Origin: Pomacea canaliculata
Lineage: Eukaryota > Mollusca > Gastropoda > Architaenioglossa > Ampullariidae
Reading direction: 5' to 3'
DNA: 64,000 bases
Assembly (NCBI RefSeq): GCF_003073045.1
Contig: NC_037592.1
Coordinates: 9,948,007 to 10,012,006, forward strand
The translations under genes were made by a program, and so were the position numbers. Below are positions 48,980 to 60,131 of the stretch, one piece after another. The notes beneath the pieces were generated by a model, which saw only the letters and a program-made list of their open reading frames with translations, was not told the DNA's origin and made no database searches. Within the stretch, counting starts at the first letter, position 1. Every line of letters begins with the position of its first letter.

Positions 48980-50440
48980 TATGCGCGATTTTGTCCGACT
49001 TACGTAGTCTCAGATTTTCACCCACTTGAAGAGAGGTGTGGATAAAGTTATTTATTGCTGCACACCCTCTCCACACTCATCTGTCCCTTCCCAGTGAGCA
49101 GTAGGGCAGAGTGGGAATACAGTCCCAGACGATTTGTCGCACAGTTCAGCCCGCCTGGCTAGTTGTTTGGTAAGGTAGATAGGAAATAGTGCTTCCACCG
49201 AGCGGCGATATTGTACTCTTGGCAGTGGGAGGAGAAGGGTGGGGTCTGTAATGTAGGATTACACCACCTCTCACATCATTCCTCATCCAGCTATGGTTAC
49301 AGGGCTGCAAGTCGTTTGGCAAGAGATTTTTCTCTTATGCTGGATCAAAACTATGGAACTTGCTGCTATTCCCAGTTCGAACCATTCAGCTATACAAACA
49401 TTTTCCTCATATTCCTTCTCCTTTCTTTCTTTCGTTCTTTCTGAAGCAGCTTTCGTTGTCATCATCTATCATCGTCGCCAACTTAATGTTTTTCGTGTTT
49501 TTCTTTGCCTTATTACACAGTTTCAGTACATCAACACACATGCATGCAAACATGAACACACTAAAAAATTGAGCGCAAAATATTTATTTACTCTGAAGCT
49601 GACAGAAATTTGGAGAATTAAACTATAACCGTTTGTATGTTTCCATTTTCCAGATGCTTTCTTCCTTTGCTGTGTGCAGCAGTATGCAAATTAGTATGTA
49701 TACGGGAGTGATTAAATGGTCACATTAATATTCCAAAACTTATGGAAAGTAGATGTGAGGTAGCCGTATTTTAGCCCAGATGGTCGAAAAAACTGCCAAT
49801 GTCAATGAAAGGTGATTGGACGGAACGTACTGGTGAGGAGAAGCGGGGGGGGGGGAAAAGAACTCATCGGGCTTGAAATTCTCTATTCTTCCAGTTAATG
49901 CCTCTTCGATGGCCAAGTAAAGGGTTCTTTTTTTATTTTATAGATTTCCAGAAACTGAATAAAAACATATATCGACACAAGCCATCTTGCCATCAAGAAA
50001 GTTAAACCTCCTCTCCCCACAACCCTTACACGCGCGCAGCACCGAGCATGCAAAATCAAATCCAAAAGAAGGAAAGAAAAAAGAAAAGCCGAACAAACAC
50101 AATAACACAACTGAATACATGCATATGACACTAATGAGGAAGGAACAGAATTCTCGTTTGACCTTTCAGATGCGGCAAGTTTCACACGATCGAAAATTTG
50201 CGTTCAAATTATCTCATAATTTATATGTTTTCCTGCGAGAGAGAGAGACTGTCTATCATTTCCATGCTGGCCATCACGTGATCTGTATATCGTACCTACT
50301 CTCCAGTGAGATTTCCCCTCGTTACCTGCTCTCCATTATGTCTTTACATTACATGCACTTTCCATTGACGTGGCTACTAGTTGTATGTTAAGTGTTTCGT
50401 ACCCCATTACATCCTAGTATTACAAATTACATGGGTAGCT
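48980..50440. other. no gene recognised
   Basis: Short open frames on both strands without splice support. A G tract at about 49848 and a GA run near 50240 are the only simple repeats. Confidence 0.4.
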
Positions 50441-50443
50441 AGA

Positions 50444-50804
50444 TGTCTGTACGAGGTGGCGCCGTCAGCGCTTGGGTGCGGTACGTGACCCCGCCTGACC
50501 TGCCGGTGACATCCGCGCGGCTTTGACTAGAGCCGCCTGGACCTCCCTCGCAAGTGTGTGAGACAGTGCGACTGATGCAAGTCTTGGTACCTGGAATGTT
50601 TGGTGTGAGAGAGCGCATGTGTAACGAGTAGATGCGGGATGTTTCTAGATAACTTTTGTACAGTGTATATAAGCCGTGAGTGAGAATGTTAGGGGCAGTC
50701 GTAGTCGCAGTTACAGTCGAGAAATAGAGAGTTGCGGAAGCTGTTGTGGGTGTGTCGCCGATAGCTTAAAACGGGACAACAAGCATCCTACTTCTCCTGT
50801 AACA
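50444..50804 (+). mobile_element. probable solo LTR with TATA box
   Basis: A GC-richer 361-bp block begins TGTCTG and ends TGTAACA, with TATATAA at 50666-50672 and a purine/GTCG-rich leader after it. Size, TG...CA ends and an internal TATA box fit an LTR of a gypsy-like element. No exact target duplication is visible (CTAG occurs on both sides but offset), and no internal retroelement sequence adjoins it. Confidence 0.4.
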
Positions 50805-50809
50805 CCTAG

Positions 50810-53200
50810 CTACTTCTCAGGAAGATGACCACGTGTTACAGGTTACATTTCACCAGTCAGTTACAAACAGTTTTTAATGGTAGAATAGTGAAATAGTAGC
50901 GTATTCTAAATAATTGTTTCTAAATTACAAATTTAGCAGTTTCATTAGTAGGGGCAATTAATTGCAGTCAAAGGGCAGTCTACTTAATTGCTGCTTGAAA
51001 ACATGAATTAACAAAAGCACGCGATTCCGTGGAGAAGCAGGTGGAAATAAAAAAAGCGACTAGCCATATAGCTGCATATATATTTCCTTCCTTTAATTAA
51101 AGGGATAATAACAGAAACATTTTCTATAACATCGTATTGACAGTGTCGTTCGAGCAGATGTTGCAAGGCTGTAAAATAAGAAATTATATAGTTAAAATTA
51201 TACAGAAATTATAGGGTTATATTTACACATAAAACATATGATTATAATTATACATTTATCTCTGATCACACGAAGTTTACCTTAAAAATAACCGAACCCA
51301 TTGTCTATGAGCTTCTTGAGTGGCTATTCCCTACATACATTCTATGACAGCTTCGGCGCCCCTTTGGTAGCTGATATCACGGAATAGGAGTCAGATGTCG
51401 AGGGAAGATTACCACCCACTCACCTACCCCCCTCTCACCCCAGGCCGAACAAAACCCTCGCGCCGACGATGCCATAGTTTGGTCCATCTGCAGTGATAAT
51501 CAACTTGAGCATCTCTATCACAAGCACCCGCACTCACGAAATACTGTAACGGTGCAGTCAGACACAAAATGTTTTCACTTAGTCCTCACGGTTGTGCGTG
51601 TCTGGCAAACAAAAATCCATTTGATTTTTAAAAGCTTCGAGTTTCGCAAAACTGTACCAGATCATGTCTTTATTACAGCCTATAAGGCTACACATACCGA
51701 GATCGTCTTAAACTAGCCTATCGAACTCTGAGTAGCAGATGAGACACCGTTTATTTATTTAAATCCGAGCACATTATGATATTCCACACCTTACTCGCGC
51801 CAGTGGATGGTAGAATGTGATACAGTGCATTAATTCTCAGAAATTAGTCGAGCACTCCTTCACATCATAAAGGTTCGTAAAAGTGCATTTGAAGCCACCA
51901 GGTTTCAGGGATAGGCTTGCCTTTGTGATAACATTCATCGACTTACCTGGCTTTAGTGCTAAAAGTACGCGTTTACGATCTAAAATTAAATATAATTACT
52001 GCGCGTTGAATTTGGATTCACTTTCATTTTTTTAATGACAGTAAAACCTGAGCCACGAGAGCGATCTCTCCCATCACGCTGGGGTCATGACCTCCGGGTC
52101 ACAACGTGCGACTGCGGCAAGAACAGCTGCAGGGCTGCTGCACACGACTGATGCTGCACGAGATGCAGGCTGTCGTGGGTGTAAGGAACATCATCATGGC
52201 GCATGTGTGGCGCAAGTAGAAGGAGGTAGTTTGAGGAAAAGATGTCCTTTACAACCCAGCAACTTTGCATGTATCTCTTTATAGAATGCACAATCAAATA
52301 AAATATATATTTTTAATTTCTCTAAAATATATTGCTTTGTGAACTGGCAGAAGATTATTCCTTCTAACAGAAAAAGTCGTTTCATACACAAAATCCTACA
52401 TAGAGTTCATTCTCTGTCATTCACCCTTTGCTGGAAGAAAGCGACAGAAGAACTACTGAACCGAGAAACAAGAGTAGAAAAGGTAGGATGGGAAGGATTT
52501 CAGGATCCAGGAGCACACCCAGTAGGGACAAAGAGTGTCCTCTACTCACGTGGGTATAAGGTGGATATTTTTCAGAAATAATACTTGTTGAGGTCAGCTA
52601 CAGAAATATCGGTTGTACTGAAGAAACAGGATTAAAAATATGCCTGGAAATGTGTCACTAAAGTTTGTTCTGTGCGCGCTGAATTTTTTTTTTTTTCCTT
52701 TTTAAGGATTGCATTAACAGTGTGAAAATAGCGGCTGCACTCAGCCCACTATCTAGACGTTTGCAAAGGAAAATACGAACAGAATTTCAAATCGTGGTGT
52801 GCTTATGCAATGAGGTTTGCCAAGTTAGATTAGTCTGAGCAACGAGAAAAGAACTCATTTACCATTAGGAGAGAGAGAGAGAATAATTATAATACTGTAA
52901 CATAAATAAAACACATACACACACATATATGCCATTCAGTAATGAAGAAAGCATATACCATCGATAAGCGAATGACAACCCCACCAAAGGAAAAAAAAAC
53001 CTAAAAAAACGAACTGCTTAATTGAAGAGAAAAACTAGAATAGCACAGGCAGGCGAAATTCAAATGAAATGGTGTAACCAGCCAGGCTCAATGGCTGTCT
53101 GCGAGCTGTGCTTATAAAGTCAGGGGAAATGAATTTGAATGACAGCAATAGAATCCCAAGCAAAATTATTTCTAGTGATCGTACGCGAAATTGGATTTCT
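50810..53200. other. no gene recognised
   Basis: AT-rich DNA with short unsupported frames. It contains a T-run at about 52687-52696 and GA and CA repeats near 52868 and 52912. Confidence 0.4.
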
Positions 53201-53206
53201 TTTAAT

Positions 53207-53212
53207 TTTATT
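53207..53212 (-). terminator. poly(A) signal candidate for the GPCR gene
   Basis: A minus-strand AATAAA lies about 560 nt after the GPCR stop codon, with the AAC microsatellite inside the implied 3' UTR. Confidence 0.45.
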
Positions 53213-53277
53213 ATTAACGCCCAGGACACCATAAAAATCTAATTACTTGTTCCAGACGTCGGCCGCGAGTGCTACTT

Positions 53278-53312
<35 letters not shown>
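53278..53312. repeat. (AAC)n microsatellite in the putative GPCR 3' UTR
   Basis: About 11-12 AAC units in perfect tandem. On the minus strand it reads as (GTT)n and creates a spurious cysteine-run frame. Confidence 0.95.
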
Positions 53313-53774
53313 AACGGTTCGTGATATCCACGGTAGCTCAGGTCAAGTGTCAAGCCGCATTTCATCAGCATAATAACAACGTTGGCGTTTGTCATCGTTA
53401 ATGACTTAATCAGTCGTTGCCGGGTAGCCTGTGCCTCGCGTCTACCCGGGTGTGCGACATCCGCCATTATAAACAACGGAGCCTTTGAGAAATGAAGATG
53501 AATATGATTGCTTGTTAATGAGGACAGGTGAGCGATCTGTGGAGCTATTTCAGACCGACAGGTGATTGCTATCCCACTTAGTGTAGGATAGTAGCTACTA
53601 GCTAGACTGTGTAGTGCTAGTGACTGTGAGACTGCAGGATAGCGATTGTCAGCCTGGTGTGACATTCGCGTCCGGATTATATCCCCGTTGTGCTCGTGCC
53701 GGAAGTACCAGATGAGGTGTGACCTTCGCTGTAGGAGTTCAAAAGACCCTTCCGGTCTCGGCTGACGCAGCCAA

Positions 53775-53900
53775 TCACGAAGAGAATTCCTGCCGGAAGC
53801 GGCGGCCGCTCATGCAGTAGAGAAGAAAGTTGATGGAGGAGTTGACGATTATACCTAGCTTGGCCGCTGCAAACGCTTCGCTAATGATGTTCTTGTCAAA
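53775..53900 (-). CDS. GPCR exon 6: TM7 and C-terminus
   Basis: The acceptor is TTGCTTTCAG; 41 codons and TGA. It carries the TM7 motif NSSINFLLYC followed by the basic helix-8 start SGRRFRQEF. The cytoplasmic tail is very short. Confidence 0.85.
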   Translation of the reverse strand, partial: FDKNIISEAFAAAKLGIIVNSSINFLLYCMSGRRFRQEFSS

Positions 53901-56214
53901 CTGAAAGCAAGAATTTTCTGTTGTTGATTTTTTTAATCATTCTCTCTCTGACCGTTTCTTTCTCTCTCTCTATCACACATTAAAAATAAAATGAAAATTA
54001 CGCATTATGAATAGTTTGCGTACAACGACATATTACAACGAGTAAAATGTTGTAAATATTTCTTCAGGACCCCTACCCCGTCTGGCATGAGCATGAAGAA
54101 GCACTGGGTGATGCACTGGAAGCCGATGAGGAACAGGAAGGTGAAGGTGACTATGAGCAGCAGGCGCGTGATCTGGTTCTCGGAGCGACGTGACTTGTCG
54201 GCCGACTCAGCTGTCTTTTTGTCTATCATCTTCTTATTAGTCCTGCTTATCTGCAATGTCGTTATCGACGGAGAGTGCTTAAAATAAATTACTATTTAAC
54301 GACAGCACGCATCTCTCTCTCTCTTTTTTTTTTTATAAGTATTACCCAAAGTGCATGCTGTTTAATATTATTTTGTTTGTGTGTGGTCCATTTGTTTGTG
54401 TCGTGAAATGTGAGCTTTGTTTGTACACAATTTCGGGAGCAACAGGTTTGTAGAAAGTCCGCTGCTGCTTCATAACAAGTTTGCAATGAGGAAACTTAAC
54501 AAAGTGATCAACAGGTTTCTAGATATGAAGATATGGAGAGAACATGATTTAGAGACGATACCCGGTATGACCAGACAACCGGGTGTAAAAACAAACTCCA
54601 CTGGGCAGCAGGTTTATAAAAAACGAAGGTCGCTAGTGGAGGGGGAACCGGTTTGGAAGGACGAAGGCCACTGTTGGTAGGCACGAAAAGTATGATTGTG
54701 TGGAAAAGAATTTACTTGGTGCGTGCAATAGAGAACGTTTTCTGGAAGGAAAGTCGCGTAAAGTGCACGTAGTGACATCAGGTCATCGTGTTCCCTGCGC
54801 AGTAAAGCTCCTAGCCGCGTGTTTGTCTCATGCAATCACTTGATAATGTGCAAACACTTGTACAGACAGACAGCTACCCGCCCCATATCTCACTTTACCT
54901 TCCCAATAATAAGGAGATTGAGGATGAAAATCGTGAACCACGGGAGGAGAACGAGGAAGATGCAATGCACCCAAAACTCGTAGTTTATTGCCCCTTCTCC
55001 TTTCTGGAACTCACTCATCACAATGGCTGACGTGTTACTACCAGCAGGCCGGTCGAAGTCCGCCTGCAAAGGAAAACAAAAAGATTCAGGCCAGCTGGGT
55101 CACCATATGTCCGAGTCAGTTTATCTCTCTCTCTGTCTGCCTGTTTGTCTCATAGTAGAATGTTTGTCCCAGGCAGCTCTTAGGATCTGATCGAGTGGTT
55201 AGTCACAAAAACCTAGGCGAGGAACTGGTGCACTCACCTGGTAGGACCAGAAGTGGGGCAGGTTGATGATGAAGCAAGTGGCGAGAATGATGAAGATGCC
55301 AACGTTGGCCCGTTTCTCATTACAGAAGATCTGTGGACAGATGCGATGCCACTTGATAGTGAGTGTGCGCACTGAGCTATTTACATTGGTCCTTTCAGTT
55401 AAAACAAAAACATTAAATTCCAAAAAGAGAGAAAAGAAGACTATTAGCAACTTTAACAACATTTCAGACTTAAATAACTATCTTTTATGTTGGTGGAACC
55501 CGTTAGTTCAAGCTTGCCTTGGCCTTGGTGATCAGGCAGACCATGATGAAGCGGTCAACCGTCACTCCGACCATGAACCAGATGGAGAGGACAACGAAGA
55601 GAAAGAAAATCGGATATCCAAAGTAGGCAAAGAAGAATGCGTAGACCAACGCTTTGCGCCACTTCCGGTGCAAACATTTTTAGGCTGTCCACCAGGAAAA
55701 ACCAGATGAGGACTCCACTATCAGCAATAGCCTGCACATCCACAAGTTTTATTTTAAAGACAAAAGGATGTGTTACTTTTATTTTGATGAATCTATCAAT
55801 ACTTCATTTTTATTGAACTCTTCTCATAACTTTATTGTCTGACTGCATTGATAATACCACCACGGAGGATGGAAAGAGGATCGGAAGAAAAGACAAAGAG
55901 CGTATTACCAGTGCAGTTAAGTATCTTCCGGTTGAACTGCGCATGCCGCGACGATTCCAGACGATGATGGCGAAGATATTGCCGATGAGGCCCAGAAAAA
56001 CAAAGATTGGTCCCACGACGACAGAGGCCCCCCAGTGCATGCGCTCAGCCATCGTCAACATGGCGGCCATGTCGTGGTCGTTGCTGGCTTCCACGTGCAC
56101 ATGGCCGTTCTCAGAATGGCCCGCGTGGGCGCCACCTCCGCCCTTGAGTGTCGTCATTTCCGGGTTACCGCCAGGAAAGAGGATGCCAGGTGTCGTGCTC
56201 AGGATGACCTCCAT
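53775..56214 (-). CDS. rhodopsin-family peptide-type GPCR (divergent), frameshifted in exon 2
   Basis: Six exons (56214-55909, 55731-55518, 55330-55238, 55063-54899, 54250-54077, 53900-53775) encode about 358 residues with seven transmembrane segments. TM1 holds GLIGNIFAIIVW, TM2 IADSGVLIWFFLVDSL, TM3 IWFMVGVTVDRFIMVC (DRF for DRY), TM4 GIFIILATCFIINLPHFW, TM5 IFLVLLPWFTIFILNLLII, TM6 RLLLIVTFTFLFLIGFQCIT and TM7 GIIVNSSINFLLYCMSG (NSxxN for NPxxY). The TM6 CWxP motif and an ECL2 cysteine are absent. The N-terminus is Gly/His-rich with an NHS-less exterior; an NTS glycosylation site lies in ECL2. Exon 2 has 214 nt instead of 213: a run of five A at 55677-55681 shifts the frame between TM2 and TM3. 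All other exons are intact. The ligand is unknown; it would signal at the plasma membrane. Confidence 0.8.
54077..54250 (-). CDS. GPCR exon 5: third cytoplasmic loop and TM6
   Basis: The acceptor is ACATTGCAG and the donor GACGGG/GTAGGG; 58 codons in phase 0. A basic loop (NKKMIDKK, DKSRRSENQITR) precedes TM6. Confidence 0.85.
54899..55063 (-). CDS. GPCR exon 4: second extracellular loop and TM5
   Basis: The acceptor is TTTGCAG and the donor GGGAAG/GTAAAG; 55 codons. ADFDRPAGSNTSAIV gives the extracellular loop with an N-glycosylation site; TM5 contains LLPWFTIFILNLL. Confidence 0.85.
55238..55330 (-). CDS. GPCR exon 3: TM4
   Basis: A 31-codon exon between TGTCCACAG and TACCAG/GTGAGT. It reads from IFCNEKRANVG into the TM4 helix. 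Confidence 0.85.
55518..55731 (-). CDS. GPCR exon 2: TM2-TM3, one extra base, GC donor
   Basis: The acceptor is TGTGCAG. The first part reads AIADSGVLIWFFLVDSLK; after the A run the homologous frame continues as HRKWRKALVYAFFFAYFGYP and the TM3 DRF motif. The only donor that joins exon 3 in phase is AAG/GCAAGC, a GC-AG intron. The extra base may be a sequencing or assembly error or a real null allele. Confidence 0.75.
55909..56214 (-). CDS. GPCR exon 1: N-terminus and TM1
   Basis: The ATG at 56214 sits in ACCATGG, a good Kozak context; 102 codons end CTG/GTAATA. An acceptor (ATAATCTCAG) just upstream suggests the exon starts at 56244 and that a further non-coding exon exists. The N-terminal 50 residues are rich in Gly, His, Glu and Asp, without a clear signal peptide. 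Confidence 0.8.
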
Positions 56215-56427
56215 GGTAATTGAGAGTTAACCCTCACGAACTTCCTGAGATTATTTCTTGTTCAGTTCTTTTTATTGTTGTTTTGTATTATTTCTGTGTT
56301 TAAAAGGCGGTTGTGAGACTTTAGGACGGTAGTTGAGGCTGTGGTTTTAGATTTTTAGACTCAAATGGTCGACTGAGTTGTTGATACCTGACAAAAAAGA
56401 CAAAGTTGTTTCATAATTTAAATTAAT

Positions 56428-56500
56428 AAGAGCATTTGTAAAGCAGCACCAGGCGAACCCAAAGCGCTTTACATACACACAGGCGATGAGCGCACATTTA
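56428..56500. repeat. interspersed repeat copy C
   Basis: It contains CAGCACCAGGCGAACCCAAA followed by GCGCTTTACATACACAC, matching the copy at 45478. A flanking segment near 56600 with a TTCGAGTC...GAGCC pattern may belong to it. Confidence 0.4.
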
Positions 56501-56800
56501 AAGGGTAGGAATCAAAAATATCTTTTGTTAAACGCGCGCACGCGTACACACACACACACGGGGCTTTGTGCTTGTCTGCCTAACAGTGTCGGACCGTGTT
56601 TCGAGTCGACACCACTGAGCCATTATATCACTAAGGCCTCATTAACTCCAGAAGAAAGTTGATGATTAGAGCCACAGAGTCGTGACCTGTCCTAAAGATC
56701 TGGGCCCAAGAGCACGACGCGCTTTAAGCAGTAACCGGGTACTTAGAGATAAGTGCCTTGGGTGTCTGGCTCCAGGTTTCGGGTGCACAGTGTGCCTCGT

Positions 56801-57125
56801 GTTGCTACCTGGATGGCTAAAGCATAACAGGTAGCTAAATGCTTCTAAAATACTATCAATTTAGTCATCAGTAATTTAGCTAGCTGCTAGACATAGCCGT
56901 CCGATAAGAAACATGCGGTTTCTCGCACAACTGTCCCCAGGAAACTCAGCTTTGGTCATGGTCATTCAAACATAGCCTGCCATTTGCTGATATCTGGATG
57001 ACTAAAGCGTAACTGGCAGCAAAAGTACTTCTAAAATATTTTTTAAAATTTTGGCTGCTAGTCATCTGTCCTGCAAGCAATTTGCGGCGTACCTTGCAAC
57101 TGGCCCCAAGACAGTCGACCTTTCT
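56801..57125. repeat. diverged tandem duplication, about 180-bp unit
   Basis: Copy 1 (about 56801-56955) and copy 2 (about 56981-57125) share in order CTGGATGGCTAAAGC/CTGGATGACTAAAGC, GCTTCTAAAATA/ACTTCTAAAATA, GCTGCTAG, ATCCGTCC-like, ATGCGGTTTC/TTGCGGCGTA and ACTGTCCCCA/ACTGGCCCCA blocks. No coding frame. Confidence 0.6.
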
Positions 57126-58383
57126 TTTAACTCGCTCGCTGATTGAATTCGTTTTGGGGAAAGTCCTCTTTGTCTAAACTCTGTAATCTTACAGACAGCC
57201 TTGAGATGGAGTGGTAGACGTTTTCACAGATTCTCGCGGGATTTCCGCGCGTGTCTGGACGTCTGCGTCACGTTTGTATCAAATGGCTAAGACCATTTGT
57301 TTAGCAAGGACGAACTGTCACAAGAGAATGTTTTCAAAAAATAATTCTGTGAGCTTTCTTCATAGATTTTTAATGAAATATTTTGTTCTCTTCAGCTGGC
57401 TAAACTGTGTGTTGTTCTCGGTTAGCTCTAGAAACTCCAATTATTTAAAATAATAAAATCACTGCCCTGAATTTCTATTCCATATCTTTTTTAAAGCAGT
57501 AACTATCTTGATAAAAATCTTTGCTGTCAGTATTTGAGCGCTAAAACCCTTTAAGTCGACACACAGCACTAATTTTGCCACAACCACCATGGTGTCTGCT
57601 ATATATTATCTACAATATGGTTCAGGAAAGCTCAATAAGTTGTTTGTGACAACAACCCTTGTGACAGTTCATCCTAGCTAAAAATGGCGATTTATTACAA
57701 AAATGACAGACGCGAGAGAGCTTGTGAGAATTTTTCACCAATTCTTCCCAAGGATGCCTGTACGACTTGAGAGTTTAGATGACCTGAACTTCCATAGCAT
57801 TTTCAAAACAAGTTCAGTTAACACCAACGTCTGTTCCAACAACCGCGAGCAAAGTAAAGACCGAGTGTCCTGGAGCCGGTTGCACGGCACGCAGCAAGAG
57901 TCCATCGTGCATCCGACCCCCGAGGTCCATACATCTGAGTGTGAACTATCGGGCTATTGTAATGGCAGGTGCTGTGAGAAATAAAATGTTACAAGGGTAT
58001 GTTGGAAGGTTTCTTAGAAGCTGAACTCAGCACCAATAGTGTTTCATCAAGTGTAACTTGTTTTGCTGTTTCACCGTCGTGAAGTAGGTAAGGTAACAAT
58101 AGTTGGAAATGGAGTTTAACAATTGGCCAGCTTCTGCAAAATGACAATCAGGAGCTGCTGGGGATTCGTTAGTGAGAAACGGTCATTTAGTGTATTATGA
58201 TGGGCTTTATTGTGTCCAAGTAAAGTGAGAAATTGTAATTTAGTGTATTACAGACTTTGTTGTAGTTCGCTGTTGGTGCCTTCTGTCAGACCGATGTCAT
58301 CTGCAGAGATGGGTGTGTCTGACGATCCCCAACAGACCCACTGATCAGTAGCTGATTTACAGAGGATTAGTAAGTCTCAATAT

Positions 58384-58422
58384 CCCCCCCCCCCCCCCAA
58401 AAAAACAAACAAACAAAAAACA

Positions 58423-58464
<42 letters not shown>

Positions 58465-58465
58465 C
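58384..58465. repeat. poly-C, A-rich and (CAA)n compound simple repeat
   Basis: Fifteen C are followed by CAAA units and then about 11 CAA units. Such runs are prone to assembly error. Confidence 0.9.
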
Positions 58466-59119
58466 TTCACTGAGCAGTGGATGACATTACACGTTTGTGC
58501 TCGTTGTTCCTTGAATTTCATATGTTTGGTGGTTTTCTTCATCAGAGTGTTTTGTCTCTCTTGTTCCAGCTTACTTCCTGGACAGTATTTTCCGGTGACG
58601 GTTTCTGCGTCGCTGTATTGCACACAGGAAACTCTCCATCAGGCCACATTGTGAAATGTGCATATTCTGCTGGTCACCACAGTAACCACAGCTTGTAATT
58701 CTTCTCCATTCGCCTAGTTAAATGGTTGAAGACGACAGGACAAAACACTATGTCGTGCATCACTGACAAGTTTCTCTAACACGGCATCCATTGTTCCGAG
58801 TTTTTGGAAACGCATCTTCGCAATTTATTTCCCCGACAATTCGCCACACACATCACCGTAAGTTTTTATCGTGTCACATGCATCATTCTATGAAAAAAGT
58901 TATGGGTTATGGGTTTAAAAAAAGTAATGCACGTGAAGGAAAGAAATACGAAGGACGGTAAATGGTTAGAGAGAAGGAAAATGAGTAAAGATTCGATCAA
59001 TGATTGTCAAGATCGATTGCTGCCGAACTGGTCATTTGTCCCCAAGCTATCACGACAAGGGGAAGCAATAATTCTAGCTCTAATCATTGTCCCTCGTCCG
59101 TTCAGACTGTATTTATTAT

Positions 59120-59261
59120 TTCTGTAATGCCGAGAGCTCGTGCACTAGATGCTAATAATAAAGTTTGTCCACCCGCTTTAATATGTGTGTGATAGCATGT
59201 AAACAAATTAGAGCTTTGTCGGTTTTTGGCTGTGAGGGAGACCAGATCAAACCACCGCCCC
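59120..59261 (+). repeat. direct repeat D1
   Basis: About 140 bp, beginning TTCTGTAATGC and containing GAGCTCGTGCACTAGATG and GTCGGTTTTTGGCTGTGAG. It is repeated at 59963-60103. Confidence 0.8.
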
Positions 59262-59815
59262 CACACACACCAAAAAAGGAAGGCAATACAGCGATGGAAA
59301 GAACAGTAAACAAAAACATCGACAGTAAACACAGAGATGCGTCATACAAATCCCGGTAGCCAGGGATCCAAGAAACACAAATGTACTTTTACTTCCTAGC
59401 CTTGACAACACTTGTGTTCATTAGAGGCCTGCAACCTTTTATACGACTTCCCTGATGTCAAATGTATGATAGTAAATGTGTTTTCGTTATCAGTAGGATG
59501 GCTTTCAGGCTTTCATGCTTCATATTTTCCATAATTCTGAAAATTATTCACTCGTAAATACTGGCCTAGATCCTGCAATAGAAATTTTTCTGTGGGGATT
59601 TGTTGGATGCGGTTCTGACTACACGCTTGTTATAATAGTCTTCCATGTGTAAAATTGATTCCGATGGATACAGACTGAATTATAACAATGGTATTTTATC
59701 TAAAACTTAACCATAACGATCAAAATACAGAAATTCCTTCCATAGTTATTGCGTATGTTCAGGAAATGTCAACATCAGAAGCTATGTTACGTTACATTTA
59801 ACCAAACTAAAAACA

Positions 59816-59897
59816 CGTCGTCGACAGGATTCGAACCTGTGCGGGAAAATCCCAATGGATTTCTAGTCCATCGCCTTAACCACTCGGCCACGACGAC
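59816..59897 (-). tRNA. tRNA-Ser (anticodon AGA)
   Basis: The 82-nt minus-strand sequence begins GTCGTCGTGGCCGAGTGGTT and folds into a cloverleaf: a 7-bp acceptor stem (GTCGTCG/CGACGAC), a D arm with A box TGGCCGAGTGG, an anticodon loop CTAGAAA, a long variable arm typical of serine tRNA, and the B box GGTTCGAATCC. A TTTTT Pol III terminator follows at 59809-59813. No intron is present. It should decode UCU/UCC-type codons. Confidence 0.95.
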
Positions 59898-59962
59898 TTC
59901 GACAGTGTGGCTCAAAGTAGCATATAAGACAAGTGTAGATACTGGTGCTTGCATAACTTGTC

Positions 59963-60103
59963 TTCTGTAATGCTCAGAGCTCGTGCACTAGATGTTAATA
60001 AAGTTTGTCCACCACTTTAATGTGTCTACTTTGTGTATGATTGCACGCAAACAAATTATAGTTTTGTCGGTTTTTGGCTGTGAGATCAGATCAAACCACC
60101 GCC
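59963..60103 (+). repeat. direct repeat D2
   Basis: Second copy of D1, with small deletions. It ends exactly where the partial tRNA copy begins. Confidence 0.8.
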
Positions 60104-60131
60104 CGCACAGGTTCGAATCCTGACGGCGACG
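60102..60131 (+). pseudogene. partial tRNA-Ser copy (3' end only), inverted
   Basis: It contains CCCGCACAGGTTCGAATCCT and the 3' acceptor strand with two changes, in the opposite orientation to the intact gene. The following 100 bp match the sequence downstream of the intact gene (TGTTTTTAGTTTGG..., AAAATACCATTGTTATAAT) with a deletion of about 40 nt. The 5' half of the tRNA is missing, so it is not functional. Confidence 0.8.

Noticed and set aside
53276..53665. 129-codon frame ending in a run of cysteines
   Set aside because: The cysteine run is the (AAC)n microsatellite read on the minus strand; the frame lies in the GPCR 3' UTR.
57703..57984. 93-codon plus-strand frame with a Cys-rich end and AATAAA at its stop
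   Set aside because: No promoter, splice or family support; the poly(A)-like hexamer overlapping the stop is probably coincidence.
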